Source of the DNA: Phycisphaerae bacterium
GTDB lineage: Bacteria; Planctomycetota; Phycisphaerae; Phycisphaerales; UBA1924
DNA: 64,000 bases
Direction: 5' to 3'
NCBI GenBank assembly: GCA_030429705.1
Contig: JAUIES010000002.1
Location: forward strand, 684,001-748,000
A program made the translations under genes and the position numbers. The notes beneath the pieces are model-generated. The model did not search any database. It saw nothing but the letters and a program-made list of their open reading frames with translations, and was not told the origin of the DNA. This document shows positions 45,601 to 54,194 of this stretch, piece by piece; within the stretch, counting starts at the first letter, position 1, and every line of letters starts with the position of its first letter.

Positions 45601-46329
45601 GCTTCATTGGGCACTGTGGCCACGGTCGAAGTGACGATGGACCGACTCGAGTCGGCTGACAAACTGTTAGATGCGATTGCGGTGCTTTCCCCACTTGCTC
45701 CGGGCGACGAGCGAGACAACCTGAACGCGCGTGCGGAGTTGAGTTATATTCTTGCCGGTATAGCTGCATCTCGTGACCGAGGTTCGCAGGCCGAGTTGCT
45801 TTATGAACTCGCTCTTCGATACCAGCCTGAGCATCCTTGGACATGCAATGACTATGGCTACCTGCTCGCCGATCGCGGTGATGATTTGGTTAAGGCTGAA
45901 CAACTGATTGAAATCGCATTCGAGGCTTTACCAGATCAAGCCAATGTACTCGATACGGTCGGGTGGCTTCGATACAAGCAAGGGCGGTTTGTCGAGCCGG
46001 ACGGCACTGGCGCGGTTGGCATGCTCGAACGGACCATCGAAGTCGCGCAGGCGGATGCCAGTCCGGCGATGTACGACCATCTGGGTGATGCGTACTGGAT
46101 GGTCGGCCGAGAAGATGACGCAGTACTCGCCTGGGAAAAAGCAGAAGCCCGGTATCTGCAGCGTGTACGCGATAACAACTCGCCGCAAATGCGAGGCGGA
46201 CCGCTGTACAACAGTTTGCAAGCCAGTCTTGGGCAGGTTCGTCAAAAACTTCGAGCCGCTGAGTCACCGGGGATCGAGCCACAGGTCGCGGCGACACTGG
46301 GCGAACGGATCGTCGAGCCGAACAAGTGA
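42688..46329 (+). CDS. large tetratricopeptide-repeat lipoprotein
   Basis: This protein of about 1213 residues has a lipoprotein signal: SVATCGLLGC ends with the lipobox Cys. The start GTG overlaps the previous stop (GTGA), matching the other junctions of this operon; ATG at 42694 is an alternative. TPR-like helical pairs occur at several places, for example LYTRGRLAAGQGEISQAMTD near residue 155 and YELALRYQPEHPWTCNDYGY then LADRGDDLVKAEQLIEIAFE in the last 200 residues, ending in DTVGWLRYKQG and YDHLGDAYW. These C-terminal repeats are typical of bacterial outer-membrane TPR lipoproteins. The middle is helical and not recognisable. It would be anchored on the periplasmic side of a membrane as a scaffold. 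Confidence 0.85.
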   Translation: MIMLHRVAHRRRLLDPRLTSCVLMSVATCGLLGCAMPTNDTNTNEQATSEAEEADLTRSAQTPQPANDQLTTDGLPDSPAVVKLRERAAAQIMQATTPQFVAPAWLPPSTHLDPDELERAQQPLAEVLEPIRSQPLFRQPNIPTVSPSAEDLDRALRLYTRGRLAAGQGEISQAMTDLEAAAKLDPTSAQIMHELAKAQMAGGLRNLGLRSHQRAAELGFDHVRVWAMIGLEAIRRRDLENGQRWLVAAYDGLKDGADPIAVSWIELSLGELLLGDNQHRSGASLIRSAITRPIAESSQSSFRDEYATLIRRTPQLWLRVGDAEALIGDWAGASSAYELAQSGATGEIADSIALRRLAVLSASGRTAEASLALLKQLQAGGYVPDDALRTLLRLGEREPSLADAIGEIRLTLPAAHPSIKSRLLTAELAARWREPSINDFSSALPVRAEHLVYWLRLVDRDEVRWTLVRALAKQHPASVHEIAAALVQGGLIAGPNLADWTTDESTLSLAVRLALGMPNRELELTESGHSPERVAVLIESAVRLGRWDSVKSLLTGVEPIGDAAHFQVLAAASMPSLALDVWKRSVRADADLDQQLLAADLAMNLRDPNHAGQILLNAWRDDPCDERIYHRMIEVVTHPALTAMKSELESALRTLRDHVPGSITLETLEVSEMIKRGFFAEAESRARSIVERTPTLKETDFAGLLTLWQGAAERGDTATLDAAAAWLDALHDDRRPIQAIGVTIAKVVAMRSGAIEGRQALNSIALVKTPRLVEVESSLLRQAERHDEAFTLADNLFRQPTLSVDDTLRHAQALLRHNQSIEAPLARLSDIPATFQLSRHDVPLVLDVCNGLMSVLSHSRAEQAVEQARSREYIAVVGFAIKHGAWIPELYHRVRMRLLAISPETTLDDLNLAAGQLHSAIGAISDDVFEDVFTTLIEQSRTQDALYWSVETILLDEDLNEMRFGSIVSPLASLGTVATVEVTMDRLESADKLLDAIAVLSPLAPGDERDNLNARAELSYILAGIAASRDRGSQAELLYELALRYQPEHPWTCNDYGYLLADRGDDLVKAEQLIEIAFEALPDQANVLDTVGWLRYKQGRFVEPDGTGAVGMLERTIEVAQADASPAMYDHLGDAYWMVGREDDAVLAWEKAEARYLQRVRDNNSPQMRGGPLYNSLQASLGQVRQKLRAAESPGIEPQVAATLGERIVEPNK

Positions 46330-46383
46330 CTCTGGGTCTGTTCAGGCGAACAATGCAGCATCTTCAAAGAGGAGTGTGTTCTT

Positions 46384-47130
46384 ATGGCCGGTCATAGTAA
46401 ATGGGCAAACATCCGTCATCGTAAAGACCGCCAGGACAAGAAGCGTGGCGTGATGTGGTCGAAGTGTTCGAAAGCGATCATGGCAGCTGCACGACAGGGC
46501 GGCCCGGACCCCGATACCAACTTGTCGCTTCGCTACGCAATCGACGAAGCCAAGTACGCCAATATGCCCAAGGACACGATCAACCGCGCCATCGACAAGG
46601 GTGCCGGGGCAGCCAGCGGCGAAAACTTCGAAGAGATTACTTACGAAGGATTTGGGCCGTGCGGCGTGGCGGTGCTGATTGATGCACTCACCGACAACAA
46701 GAATCGCACCGTCACGGACATGCGCACGATCTTCAAGAAAGTCGGCTGTTCTATCGGGACTGCAGGAAGTGTCGCACACATGTTTCAGACCCGTGGGCAG
46801 ATTTTCCTCGATGGCGAACTGGACGAAGAACTCGTGATGGAGCAGGCGCTCGAAGCCGGCGCAGAGGATGTCATCGCACCCGAAGGTGAGGGCGACGCCT
46901 GGACCGTTCTCACATCCCCGACCGAGTTTCAGACCGTCAAAGAAGCGCTCGAGAAAGCGGAACTCAAGATCATCGAAGCACAAATCGCGAAGATTCCGAA
47001 CGACACGCATGAGTTTACCGGTGAAGATGTCGGCAAACTCATGGCGTTCTTTGAAGCGCTTGAAGATAACGATGATGTGCAAAAAGTCTACTGGAACGCT
47101 GTCCTTGATGAGTCCGCGCTTGAGAGTTAG
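46384..47130 (+). CDS. yebC: YebC/TACO1 family protein
   Basis: This 248-residue protein starts at ATG with GAGGAG 9 bases upstream. It opens MAGHSKWANIRHRKDRQDKKR, the unmistakable family start. MPKDTINRAIDKGAG, TYEGFGPCGVAVLIDALTDNKNRT and FKKVGCSIGTAGSVAHMF follow. YebC proteins were described as transcriptional regulators; more recent work links the family to translation of difficult (for example proline-rich) sequences. It lies 54 bases after the TPR lipoprotein gene and may share its transcript. Confidence 0.95.
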   Translation: MAGHSKWANIRHRKDRQDKKRGVMWSKCSKAIMAAARQGGPDPDTNLSLRYAIDEAKYANMPKDTINRAIDKGAGAASGENFEEITYEGFGPCGVAVLIDALTDNKNRTVTDMRTIFKKVGCSIGTAGSVAHMFQTRGQIFLDGELDEELVMEQALEAGAEDVIAPEGEGDAWTVLTSPTEFQTVKEALEKAELKIIEAQIAKIPNDTHEFTGEDVGKLMAFFEALEDNDDVQKVYWNAVLDESALES

Positions 47131-47243
47131 TCATCGACAGCGCGAAACACGAACGACACCGGCTGTGTCTATCGTGAGCAATCCAAGATGAGGATCGCCC
47201 GGCCAGTCCTCCTTCCTTGGCGATCGACCGTTTCAGAACTGCA

Positions 47244-47864
47244 TCAGGCACGACGGCATCGGAACGATCCAGCAAATCCGAATCCAACAAGTGCAATCAC
47301 ACCCGGAGCGGGCACGACTTGAACATCGTCGATGCCGAGGATCGACTCAAACACGCCGTTTGCGTCCGTCACATTGAACCTGAGCGTGTGTTCACCGGGA
47401 TCGGTGAATACATGTTCAATGTGCGTCCACTCGATGTTTTCATTGTCAGCAAGGAATCCGCCCGCGGGGGTGTTGTGCTCTGCGAGCACTGTTTCCCCGC
47501 CCGCACCAATGACCGAGATCGTAACCGTATCAGGAGAATCGGTGAAGTCGCCGAAGTCGAAGAAATACCAGAAACTCAGTTCAAAACCCGCACCAACTTC
47601 AAATGTCGTATCGAGTGAGCTGGCGCCCACGCCTGCCGAATCGGTCGACCAAAGCGAAGCAAACAGATTGCCATGCGTCGGCAGCCAGTCAGGCGCAACC
47701 GGATCGATGAAGTCTCTGGAAACTTCGGCATCCACAACACTGACGATACCTGTAGACGACCACCCGGTGAGACCGTCCTCAAACGAACCATTGGGAAGGA
47801 TGTTTTGGGCTCCTGCCGTCGTGGCGGCGATCGCAGCAACGATGAAGAAAATATTCGTATGCAT
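47244..47864 (-). CDS. secreted protein with PAPG-type (PEP-CTERM-like) C-terminal anchor
   Basis: This 206-residue protein starts at ATG 47864 with AGGAG 7 bases upstream. The signal peptide HTNIFFIVAAIAATTAGAQ leads to NILPNGSFEDGLTGWSS, the usual opening of a carbohydrate-binding-like jelly-roll domain (NxSFE motif). DTTFEVGAGFELSFWYFFDFG and HTLRFNVTDANGVFESILGIDDVQV complete the domain. The C-terminus is VPAPG, a hydrophobic segment, then RCRRA, the tripartite PEP-CTERM sorting signal in its planctomycete PAPG form. It is presumably cut by an exosortase and exported to the cell surface or matrix. It follows the propeller gene by 26 bases on the same strand. Confidence 0.88.
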   Translation of the reverse strand: MHTNIFFIVAAIAATTAGAQNILPNGSFEDGLTGWSSTGIVSVVDAEVSRDFIDPVAPDWLPTHGNLFASLWSTDSAGVGASSLDTTFEVGAGFELSFWYFFDFGDFTDSPDTVTISVIGAGGETVLAEHNTPAGGFLADNENIEWTHIEHVFTDPGEHTLRFNVTDANGVFESILGIDDVQVVPAPGVIALVGFGFAGSFRCRRA

Positions 47865-47890
47865 GTCTTGTCTCCTGACCATGGCGTGTC

Positions 47891-49999
47891 TCATGGCTGC
47901 ACCAGCACCGAGTCCATACCCAGCGCATCTTCGCACTCGCGGGTGACGCGGAACTCGGCCATCGTGTCTCCAAGAATAAACCCTGCATCGATGGTGCGGA
48001 ATCCGAACAACGCATCGATGTCGCCGTCGCCGTCAATGTCCATAAGTCGGGCAGGAGCAACCGGCGTGGCAGTTGCCGCTCCGGCGCGCCCGAATCGCGG
48101 AGCAAGCGCCGCCCAGTTCACCGTTGCGGGGTCCAGGAAATCGGCGGCATCGGGACGGCCTGCCGGGTTCAGCACCGCAACATAAACTGTATAATCCCTC
48201 GACAGTATGATTGGATTCGGAAAGCGGTTCGGATACACATCAATCAAAAACTGTGGCAACTGCTTCGCGTTAATCGTGAGATCGTATAGCACTGGTGTCA
48301 CTGCGGGGGGCGCATCCTGATCTCGGGCGAGTGTTGCTCGCATTTCAATAAATCGACCAGTCACGACTCCGTCGAGTGATTGCCCGTTCGTCACGGGTGT
48401 CCAAGGCTCTCCCGTCAAGTCAATCACCGAGTCTGCTGCCCGAATCGCGACACCGAGCGAAGTCTGACTGGGAACATCTGCGTTCCACGAGATATCGAAC
48501 CACTCAGAGCCGGGTACGCAGCCGTCATGGACGACGCGCCAGAATCCACGCTGATTGAGTACTGCGGTGACTTGCCCGGTCCCATCGTTATAGTTGTATG
48601 GCCCGGCCCCACTGCCGAGGTCCACCGTCGTATCCACGGCATTGGTTGCAGGATCGATGCGCACGGCGGTGTTGCTGCCTTGATTGGTTGCCCACACAAA
48701 TCCATCGGTGTCGACCCCAACATTCGTTGGTGCAGAACCAACGACGATTGATGCTTTCAAGGAGCCATCAGTCGGATCGATTCGAGCAACACGCGATTGC
48801 GAATTGAGCCCGGTCCAGAGATCGTTTGGTCCGCTGAAGGCGATGCTGCGATTGTTCGAACCACTGGATGTGAAAGAACGCAGAATCGCGCCGGAATTTT
48901 GATCATGCTCATAAAGCACGCCGTTGATGCTGACACACCAGATGCGTCCATTTGGAGCTTGCGCCCAGGAAGTCGCTCGTCCGGAATAGCCCCCAATGGA
49001 AACACCCGTGTCCGAACTGGTGTCGTAGCGAAGTGCGCGGTTGGTATAGCCGCCGCCGGTCCAGAGCACGCCGACATTGTCGATGATGGCGGAGTATCCG
49101 CCTTCACCTTGATTACCGAGATCGGCAATCCGGGAACCGTCGAAACCATCGTACTTGAACAGGGCGTACCCACTGCGAGGATTCATGGCGCTGGCATAGA
49201 GATTGTCTTCGCCGTCAACAGCAATGGCTGCCCACTCGTTCGTACCTGTGGTCAACATATACACGAGAACGAGCTCGTCTTCGGCATCTTCGACCAGAGC
49301 AGGGCCGAATGTTGCGCCGCCTCCATCCTGATCTGTGACAGCAGGCCAAGGCATGAGGTCGCTGAGCCCGCGCGAGGTTTTGATGAGCCCGTCACCATCG
49401 CGATCGACCACACCTGATGAGATGTAGTCGAACGGTGGACGGAGGTACGCTCCATCGGGGTCTGGCACGATGTCACCATTGGGTTCCTTACGAACGCGTT
49501 CCCCCCCAAGCACAACACCGATCTTGACGATGGTTGCTGGCTGATTGGTCGAGTTGTTGCGGTCACAGACCCAGACAGCTCCTTCCGAGTCAACAGCCGT
49601 TCGGCACACGCCGTAATACCCGCTCCGATTGATTCCCTCAGGAAAACACCGATACTCGCCGATGACCTCACCCGTGCGTGTGTTAATTCGAATGAGGGTG
49701 CCGCGTGATCGGGCGGGGACATTGAACAGCGGGAATGGTGCGGTGAGGGTCTCTTCGAGTTGCAGCGCACCTGGCTGATCGAGATTGAGATTGATCAGCG
49801 TGCCCTCGAGGAAATCGGCGTCGTCCGTGAAGGTTCGGCTGCGCGTTTCACTCGGGCTGCCAACCGGAGGCCCAACCGGACGACGAATCGGCTGAATCTC
49901 TTTCTCATCCAAACCGACCCGCACGGGTTGACTCGCCAATGCTGTCAGGCCGACGGCAACGGCGACTGATGCCCCTGCCACGAAGTACTTCTTCAACAT
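47891..49999 (-). CDS. secreted beta-propeller (Vgb/NHL-like) protein
   Basis: This 702-residue protein starts at ATG 49999 with AGGAGG 7 bases upstream. Residues 1-25 form a signal peptide (KKYFVAGASVAVAVGLTALA). Repeats such as GVDTDGFVWATNQGSNTAVRI, AVDSEGAVWVCDRNN, AQAPNGRIWCV and AVDGEDNLYASAMN are propeller blades of the virginiamycin B lyase/NHL type. The C-terminal part has LIDVYPNRFPNPI and FLDPATVNW (an IxVxPxxxPNxI motif) and DIDGDGDIDALFGF, a calcium-binding-like or repeat-domain motif. No anchor is visible, so it is probably periplasmic or secreted. It is upstream of and likely cotranscribed with the PAPG-CTERM gene. No enzymatic activity can be assigned. Confidence 0.85.
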   Translation of the reverse strand: MLKKYFVAGASVAVAVGLTALASQPVRVGLDEKEIQPIRRPVGPPVGSPSETRSRTFTDDADFLEGTLINLNLDQPGALQLEETLTAPFPLFNVPARSRGTLIRINTRTGEVIGEYRCFPEGINRSGYYGVCRTAVDSEGAVWVCDRNNSTNQPATIVKIGVVLGGERVRKEPNGDIVPDPDGAYLRPPFDYISSGVVDRDGDGLIKTSRGLSDLMPWPAVTDQDGGGATFGPALVEDAEDELVLVYMLTTGTNEWAAIAVDGEDNLYASAMNPRSGYALFKYDGFDGSRIADLGNQGEGGYSAIIDNVGVLWTGGGYTNRALRYDTSSDTGVSIGGYSGRATSWAQAPNGRIWCVSINGVLYEHDQNSGAILRSFTSSGSNNRSIAFSGPNDLWTGLNSQSRVARIDPTDGSLKASIVVGSAPTNVGVDTDGFVWATNQGSNTAVRIDPATNAVDTTVDLGSGAGPYNYNDGTGQVTAVLNQRGFWRVVHDGCVPGSEWFDISWNADVPSQTSLGVAIRAADSVIDLTGEPWTPVTNGQSLDGVVTGRFIEMRATLARDQDAPPAVTPVLYDLTINAKQLPQFLIDVYPNRFPNPIILSRDYTVYVAVLNPAGRPDAADFLDPATVNWAALAPRFGRAGAATATPVAPARLMDIDGDGDIDALFGFRTIDAGFILGDTMAEFRVTRECEDALGMDSVLVQP

Positions 50000-50129
50000 C
50001 ACCCATCCTCCCTAAAGAGCACGAAGTCGTCCGAATGATAAATGTACAACAGAATCAAATATCAACCACTATTTTTTTGGCAAATACCCCATCATCCAGC
50101 GACTCGACTTTTCATGTATCCTGACCACC

Positions 50130-50618
50130 ATGCGTGGCTCTGCCGCATTTGACAAGACACACCGATACCGATACACACTTCACCGTCGGTGGCGCCAAGG
50201 CGCGCGCCAACTGTGTTTCTGTATGTTGAACCCGAGCACCGCCGACGCTACCAAGAACGACCCAACCGTTCGGCGATGTATCGGCTACGCCATGGACTGG
50301 GGCTTCGACGCGCTAGAAGTGGTCAATATTTTTGCTTTTCGTTCAACCGATCCTGCCGGGCTTTTAAATGTGTCTGACCCGATTGGCGTGCGGAACACCC
50401 GGGCCATCGTTCGAGCAGCAAGCCGGGCTGAATTCACCGTCGCCGCCTGGGGTGTCCATGGAGCGATTGGTGGTCGCGGAGACGCTGTCCTGCGACGGCT
50501 GTGCCCCGATCACGATGTCCGATGCCTCGGCTTGACCCGCGAAGGACACCCAAAACACCCTCTCTACCTTCCCCGAACCGCACAACCCATCCCAATCTCA
50601 CCACATTCGGTGGTGTGA
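50130..50618 (+). CDS. DUF1643 family protein
   Basis: This 162-residue protein has the DUF1643 hallmark FCMLNPSTADATKNDPTVRRCIGYAMDWGF, then LEVVNIFAFRSTDPAGLL and DPIGVRNTRAIV. HPKHPLYL is the conserved C-terminal motif. The function of the family is unknown, though it is common next to mobile or accessory genes. The start is ATG without a visible ribosome-binding site. It is divergent from the propeller gene across an AT-rich stretch of 130 bases. Confidence 0.88.
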   Translation: MRGSAAFDKTHRYRYTLHRRWRQGARQLCFCMLNPSTADATKNDPTVRRCIGYAMDWGFDALEVVNIFAFRSTDPAGLLNVSDPIGVRNTRAIVRAASRAEFTVAAWGVHGAIGGRGDAVLRRLCPDHDVRCLGLTREGHPKHPLYLPRTAQPIPISPHSVV

Positions 50619-50650
50619 TCAGGGTTTTTCGAGTAGGCTAGAGCATCGTG

Positions 50651-51049
50651 ATGCTCTTCGCACCAGATCCGATCCTTCCGGCGTGGTTTGTCCTCCCGCT
50701 GGCGGTCCTGACCATGATTGTGGTGGGATTCCATATCCAATGGATGCATCGCGTTTCGATGCCGGGCTCACGACGACGCATCAGGACAGCGTCAAACATG
50801 GTCAGTCTGCTCGCTATTCCGTTGTTTGCGACCGGATTCGGGCTCATTAGCCCGGGTGACCACAGGCTCTTCGTTGGAGTCTGGTTTCTCGCCATGAGCC
50901 TGCTTGGGATTATCATCTTGCTGGCCGGGATCGACATGTTGAATAGTTTCCGACTCCATGCAGCGGAACGGCGTCACCTGCGGTCGCAGATTCGGCGTCT
51001 GGAGTCCGAGTTCAAGACGCTCATGGCCGAACGCCAGCATTCATCGTAA
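50651..51049 (+). CDS. small membrane protein with C-terminal coiled coil
   Basis: This 132-residue protein has three hydrophobic segments (about 10-30, 48-68 and 78-98) and a charged helical tail with RRHLRSQIRRLESEFKTLM, likely a short coiled coil. ATG at 50651 or the GTG one codon earlier could start it. I do not recognise a family. It lies between the DUF1643 gene and lpxK on the same strand. Confidence 0.65.
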   Translation: MLFAPDPILPAWFVLPLAVLTMIVVGFHIQWMHRVSMPGSRRRIRTASNMVSLLAIPLFATGFGLISPGDHRLFVGVWFLAMSLLGIIILLAGIDMLNSFRLHAAERRHLRSQIRRLESEFKTLMAERQHSS

Positions 51050-51116
51050 GCCTTGATCCAGATCTCTGAACGCGTCTTCGATCACATCGGACAGTCAATG
51101 TCGCTATCCTTGCGGC

Positions 51117-52175
51117 GTGCACCGAGATCACAGGCAAGATCGCTCACCCCCCCTTCCCGGTTTCATCGGCAAGGCGTTCTCGCGTCTGTATCTGACCGAA
51201 CTCGGACGCCGCAACCGCCGGTTTGATCGAGGCATCGGGGTCACGCAACTTGATCGCCCTGTTATCAGTGTTGGCAATCTGTCTGTCGGCGGTACGGGCA
51301 AGACGCCCATGGTTCGGCGTGTTTGTGAGTGGCTCGTCGATGCCGATATCAAACCGTGTATCGGCATGCGCGGGTATCGCGCCGGTCCTGAAGGAAGCGA
51401 CGAAGCGCGGGAATATCGGGAGACGCTGCCCGGCGTTCCGATCGTGGCGCAAGCCGATCGAAAGACGGGTCTGCAACGGCTGTTTCATAGCGACGAGGGG
51501 ACGGGTGTACGAGCGGTTGTTCTTGACGATGGGTTCCAGCATCGCCAGTTGGCCCGGGATCTCGATATCGTCCTGCTCGACGCTACGCGCAGTCCTTTTG
51601 ATGATGACGCATTGCCGGCCGGGTGGCTGCGCGAACGACCAACCGCCCTGTCAAGAGCACACGCGATCGTCGTCACACATGCCGAACGGGTGAGCCCCCC
51701 GACTGTCGAGCGGATTCTTGAGGAAACGCGTGATGTCAACGCTGCATTACTTTGTGCGGTCGCACAACATGACTGGTCCGGCTTGCGTGTGGTCGAATGT
51801 TCTGCGGCCGAACGAGACGAACCGATCAGTTGGCTGACCGGGCAATCGTGTCTGGCGGTGTGTGGACTCGGAAACCCGGAGCCCTTTCTCACAACCGCGG
51901 AGAAATCGGCAGGTGGTCATCTTGCGGGCCGGTTGGTGCTTCGCGACCACGCGACAATCGACCAGGCTCAGGCGGACCGGATCAAGCAATTGGCAAGGAC
52001 AACCGAAGCATCAGCGATCGTGACGACGGGGAAGGATCTCGTAAAAATGCGAAAATGGGCTTCGACGATTGGCGTTCCTATCGCAGCAGCCAAATTGGAG
52101 CTCACACTGACTTCGGGCGGACAAGCCCTGCGAGATGCTGTTCTCGCAGCCGCCCGATCCGACCGGGTACGATGA
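51117..52175 (+). CDS. lpxK: tetraacyldisaccharide 4'-kinase
   Basis: This 352-residue protein starts at GTG. SVGNLSVGGTGKTPMV at about residues 51-66 is the LpxK P-loop, and LDDGFQHRQLARDLDIVLLDA is the second signature, with the DDGFQH metal/catalytic segment. PAGWLRER and ITTGKD-like VTTGKDLVKM follow. LpxK phosphorylates the 4' position of the lipid A disaccharide at the inner membrane, the step before Kdo addition. Its presence supports LPS in the organism. The next gene (hldE) starts 4 bases after its stop. Confidence 0.93.
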   Translation: MHRDHRQDRSPPLPGFIGKAFSRLYLTELGRRNRRFDRGIGVTQLDRPVISVGNLSVGGTGKTPMVRRVCEWLVDADIKPCIGMRGYRAGPEGSDEAREYRETLPGVPIVAQADRKTGLQRLFHSDEGTGVRAVVLDDGFQHRQLARDLDIVLLDATRSPFDDDALPAGWLRERPTALSRAHAIVVTHAERVSPPTVERILEETRDVNAALLCAVAQHDWSGLRVVECSAAERDEPISWLTGQSCLAVCGLGNPEPFLTTAEKSAGGHLAGRLVLRDHATIDQAQADRIKQLARTTEASAIVTTGKDLVKMRKWASTIGVPIAAAKLELTLTSGGQALRDAVLAAARSDRVR

Positions 52176-52179
52176 TCAT

Positions 52180-53667
52180 ATGGATGCGCTGCTCTCACAC
52201 TTGAACGACTGGAAGCCTTTCACCGCGCTGGTGGTGGGCGATTTCATGCTCGACCAGTTGGTCTACGGCAACGCCGAGAGACTCAGTGCGGACGCACCGG
52301 TCCCGATCTTGCAAGTGCAGCATCAGGAGAGCAATCCTGGGGGGGCCGCGAATCTTTGCGCCGATCTCGTCGCGATGAAAGGCCGTGTCATCGCGTGCGG
52401 TGTCATCGGGCATGACGCTGATGGCTCAGCGCTCTCGATTGCAATCACCGAGCAAGGCATCGAGACAACAGCACTCGTCACCGACCCAACTCGACCCACC
52501 ACCGTCAAGCGCAACTTCATCGGTCTCGCACAGGCGAGGCATCCGCAGAAGATGTTTCGCGTCGATATTGAATCGCGCGAGCCGATTGGTGAGACAATTC
52601 AGCGTGATTTGCTGGTTCATATCGATCGTGCCATCGACGAGGTCGATGTCGTTTGTATCGAAGACTATGGCAAAGGTGTCTGCACGGAGGCCCTGTGCCA
52701 GGCTGTCATCGATCGTTCACGCCGTGCGAACAAGCCTGTCCTGGTTGACCCGGCGAATATGGCCGATTATGCCCGATATCGCGGTGCGACCGCCATCACA
52801 CCGAATCGATCCGAGGCTGAGAAAGCGACGGGGTTGCAAACGGACGACCTTGGTGATGGCGAACACAATGCGCAGTTGTCGCAACAACTGCTTGAAGCGC
52901 TTGATCTTGATGCGGTTGTCCTGACGCTGGACCGTCACGGAGCGCTACTGCTTGAGTCTGGGGGGGGTGTGCCGTCGCTGATACCGACTGTTGCCCGCGA
53001 GGTGTACGATGTCACCGGGGCGGGTGATATGATGCTTGCGGCGCTCGCGGCTGCCCGCGCGAATGGCGTACCCTGGGCCGATGCCGTGCGGTTTGCCAAC
53101 GCAGCGGCCGGGCTTGAAGTCGAGGTCTTTGGCGCACGCCCGATCCCGCTTGAACGCATCCATCACGCATTGTTGGAAGCAACGGTCTCGCAAACCGGTG
53201 GGCTCCGCTCGCTTGATGAAGTCATGGTTCAGGTGCGAGCCGTTCGAGCGGACGGCGGTACGGTTGCGTTTACGAACGGCTGCTTCGATGTCATCCATGC
53301 GGGGCATATATCGCTGCTGGAACGGAGCGCCGCCCACGCCGACCTGTTGATCGTCGGTCTGAACTCCGATGCCTCGGTCCGTCGGCTCAAGGGAGAAGAG
53401 CGACCGGTCAATACTGAACTTGACCGGGGTCGCGTGCTGTCCTCGATTTCGGGTGTCGGGGCGGTCGTGCTGTTTGACGAAGACACACCTTTGAGGTTGA
53501 TCGAAGTGATCAGGCCTGATGTGCTGATCAAGGGCGCCGATTATGCAGAGCACGAGGTGGTCGGGGCCGATCTTGTCAAGAGCCACGGCGGTCGGGTGCA
53601 ACTGATCGACCTGGTCGAAGGCAAGAGCACCACCGGCACGATCGAACGCATGCGCAACGCACCATGA
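52180..53667 (+). CDS. hldE: bifunctional heptose kinase/adenylyltransferase HldE
   Basis: This 495-residue protein has two domains. Residues 1-330 form a ribokinase-type (PfkB) kinase: VVGDFMLDQLVYGNAERLS, SNPGGAANLCADLVAMKGRV and VTGAGDMMLAALA (anion hole/catalytic Asp). Residues 355-495 form the nucleotidyltransferase: FTNGCFDVIHAGHISLLERSA with the HxGH motif, LNSDASVRRLKGEERPV and LIKGADY. The enzyme makes ADP-heptose for LPS inner core. ATG 52180 is preferred to an upstream frame that overlaps lpxK. It follows lpxK by 4 bases and is followed by an ASCH gene with a 4-base overlap. Confidence 0.94.
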   Translation: MDALLSHLNDWKPFTALVVGDFMLDQLVYGNAERLSADAPVPILQVQHQESNPGGAANLCADLVAMKGRVIACGVIGHDADGSALSIAITEQGIETTALVTDPTRPTTVKRNFIGLAQARHPQKMFRVDIESREPIGETIQRDLLVHIDRAIDEVDVVCIEDYGKGVCTEALCQAVIDRSRRANKPVLVDPANMADYARYRGATAITPNRSEAEKATGLQTDDLGDGEHNAQLSQQLLEALDLDAVVLTLDRHGALLLESGGGVPSLIPTVAREVYDVTGAGDMMLAALAAARANGVPWADAVRFANAAAGLEVEVFGARPIPLERIHHALLEATVSQTGGLRSLDEVMVQVRAVRADGGTVAFTNGCFDVIHAGHISLLERSAAHADLLIVGLNSDASVRRLKGEERPVNTELDRGRVLSSISGVGAVVLFDEDTPLRLIEVIRPDVLIKGADYAEHEVVGADLVKSHGGRVQLIDLVEGKSTTGTIERMRNAP

Positions 53668-54182
53668 CCAACCACCCAACGCGAATCCATGTCCCTCCGA
53701 AACAACCCGAAGCGACTGGCGCAACCAAGAACATTCATCTGGCTGTGATTGCACCCAAGTACGCTCGAGCAATCCTGACGGGAACGAAAACGATTGAATC
53801 TCGATTGACGATCACGCGTCGCGTGCCGTTCGGACAGGTTACCGCTGGTGAACGGGTGTATTTTCTCGCGCGGCGGATCGATTTCCTGGTCACCGCAATC
53901 ATCGGTCGGGTGGAGTCACATGAAGCACTATGCCCGAGCGCAATCGAGCAAATTCGTCGCGACCATGGCAGTGCAATCGGTGCCGATGAACTGTACTGGG
54001 TTTCCAAGGGCCAATCACGGTTCGCAACGCTGATCTGGCTCGATCAAGTTGAGCAGGTGTGGTATGCGCCGGACGATGTCCACGGACGCGAGCGGTCGTA
54101 TCGATCAGCGTGGTTCGTCAGACCGGGCGAGCAGTGTGTGTACCCGGCGTGTCTTGAACGACCATGGCGTCAAACGGCGTGA
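53664..54182 (+). CDS. ASCH domain protein
   Basis: This 172-residue protein overlaps the hldE stop (ATGA). KYARAILTGTKTIESRLT at about residues 32-49 is the ASCH/PUA-like signature (K-x-x-x-I-x-x-G-x-K-x-x-E-x-R). GERVYFLARR and WYAPDDVHGRERSYRSAWFV follow. ASCH domains resemble PUA RNA-binding folds, and some have ribonuclease or N4-acetylcytidine amidohydrolase activity; none can be assigned here. It converges on the MDR gene with 12 bases between stops. Confidence 0.82.
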   Translation: MTNHPTRIHVPPKQPEATGATKNIHLAVIAPKYARAILTGTKTIESRLTITRRVPFGQVTAGERVYFLARRIDFLVTAIIGRVESHEALCPSAIEQIRRDHGSAIGADELYWVSKGQSRFATLIWLDQVEQVWYAPDDVHGRERSYRSAWFVRPGEQCVYPACLERPWRQTA

Positions 54183-54194
54183 AGGAAGCGCACC

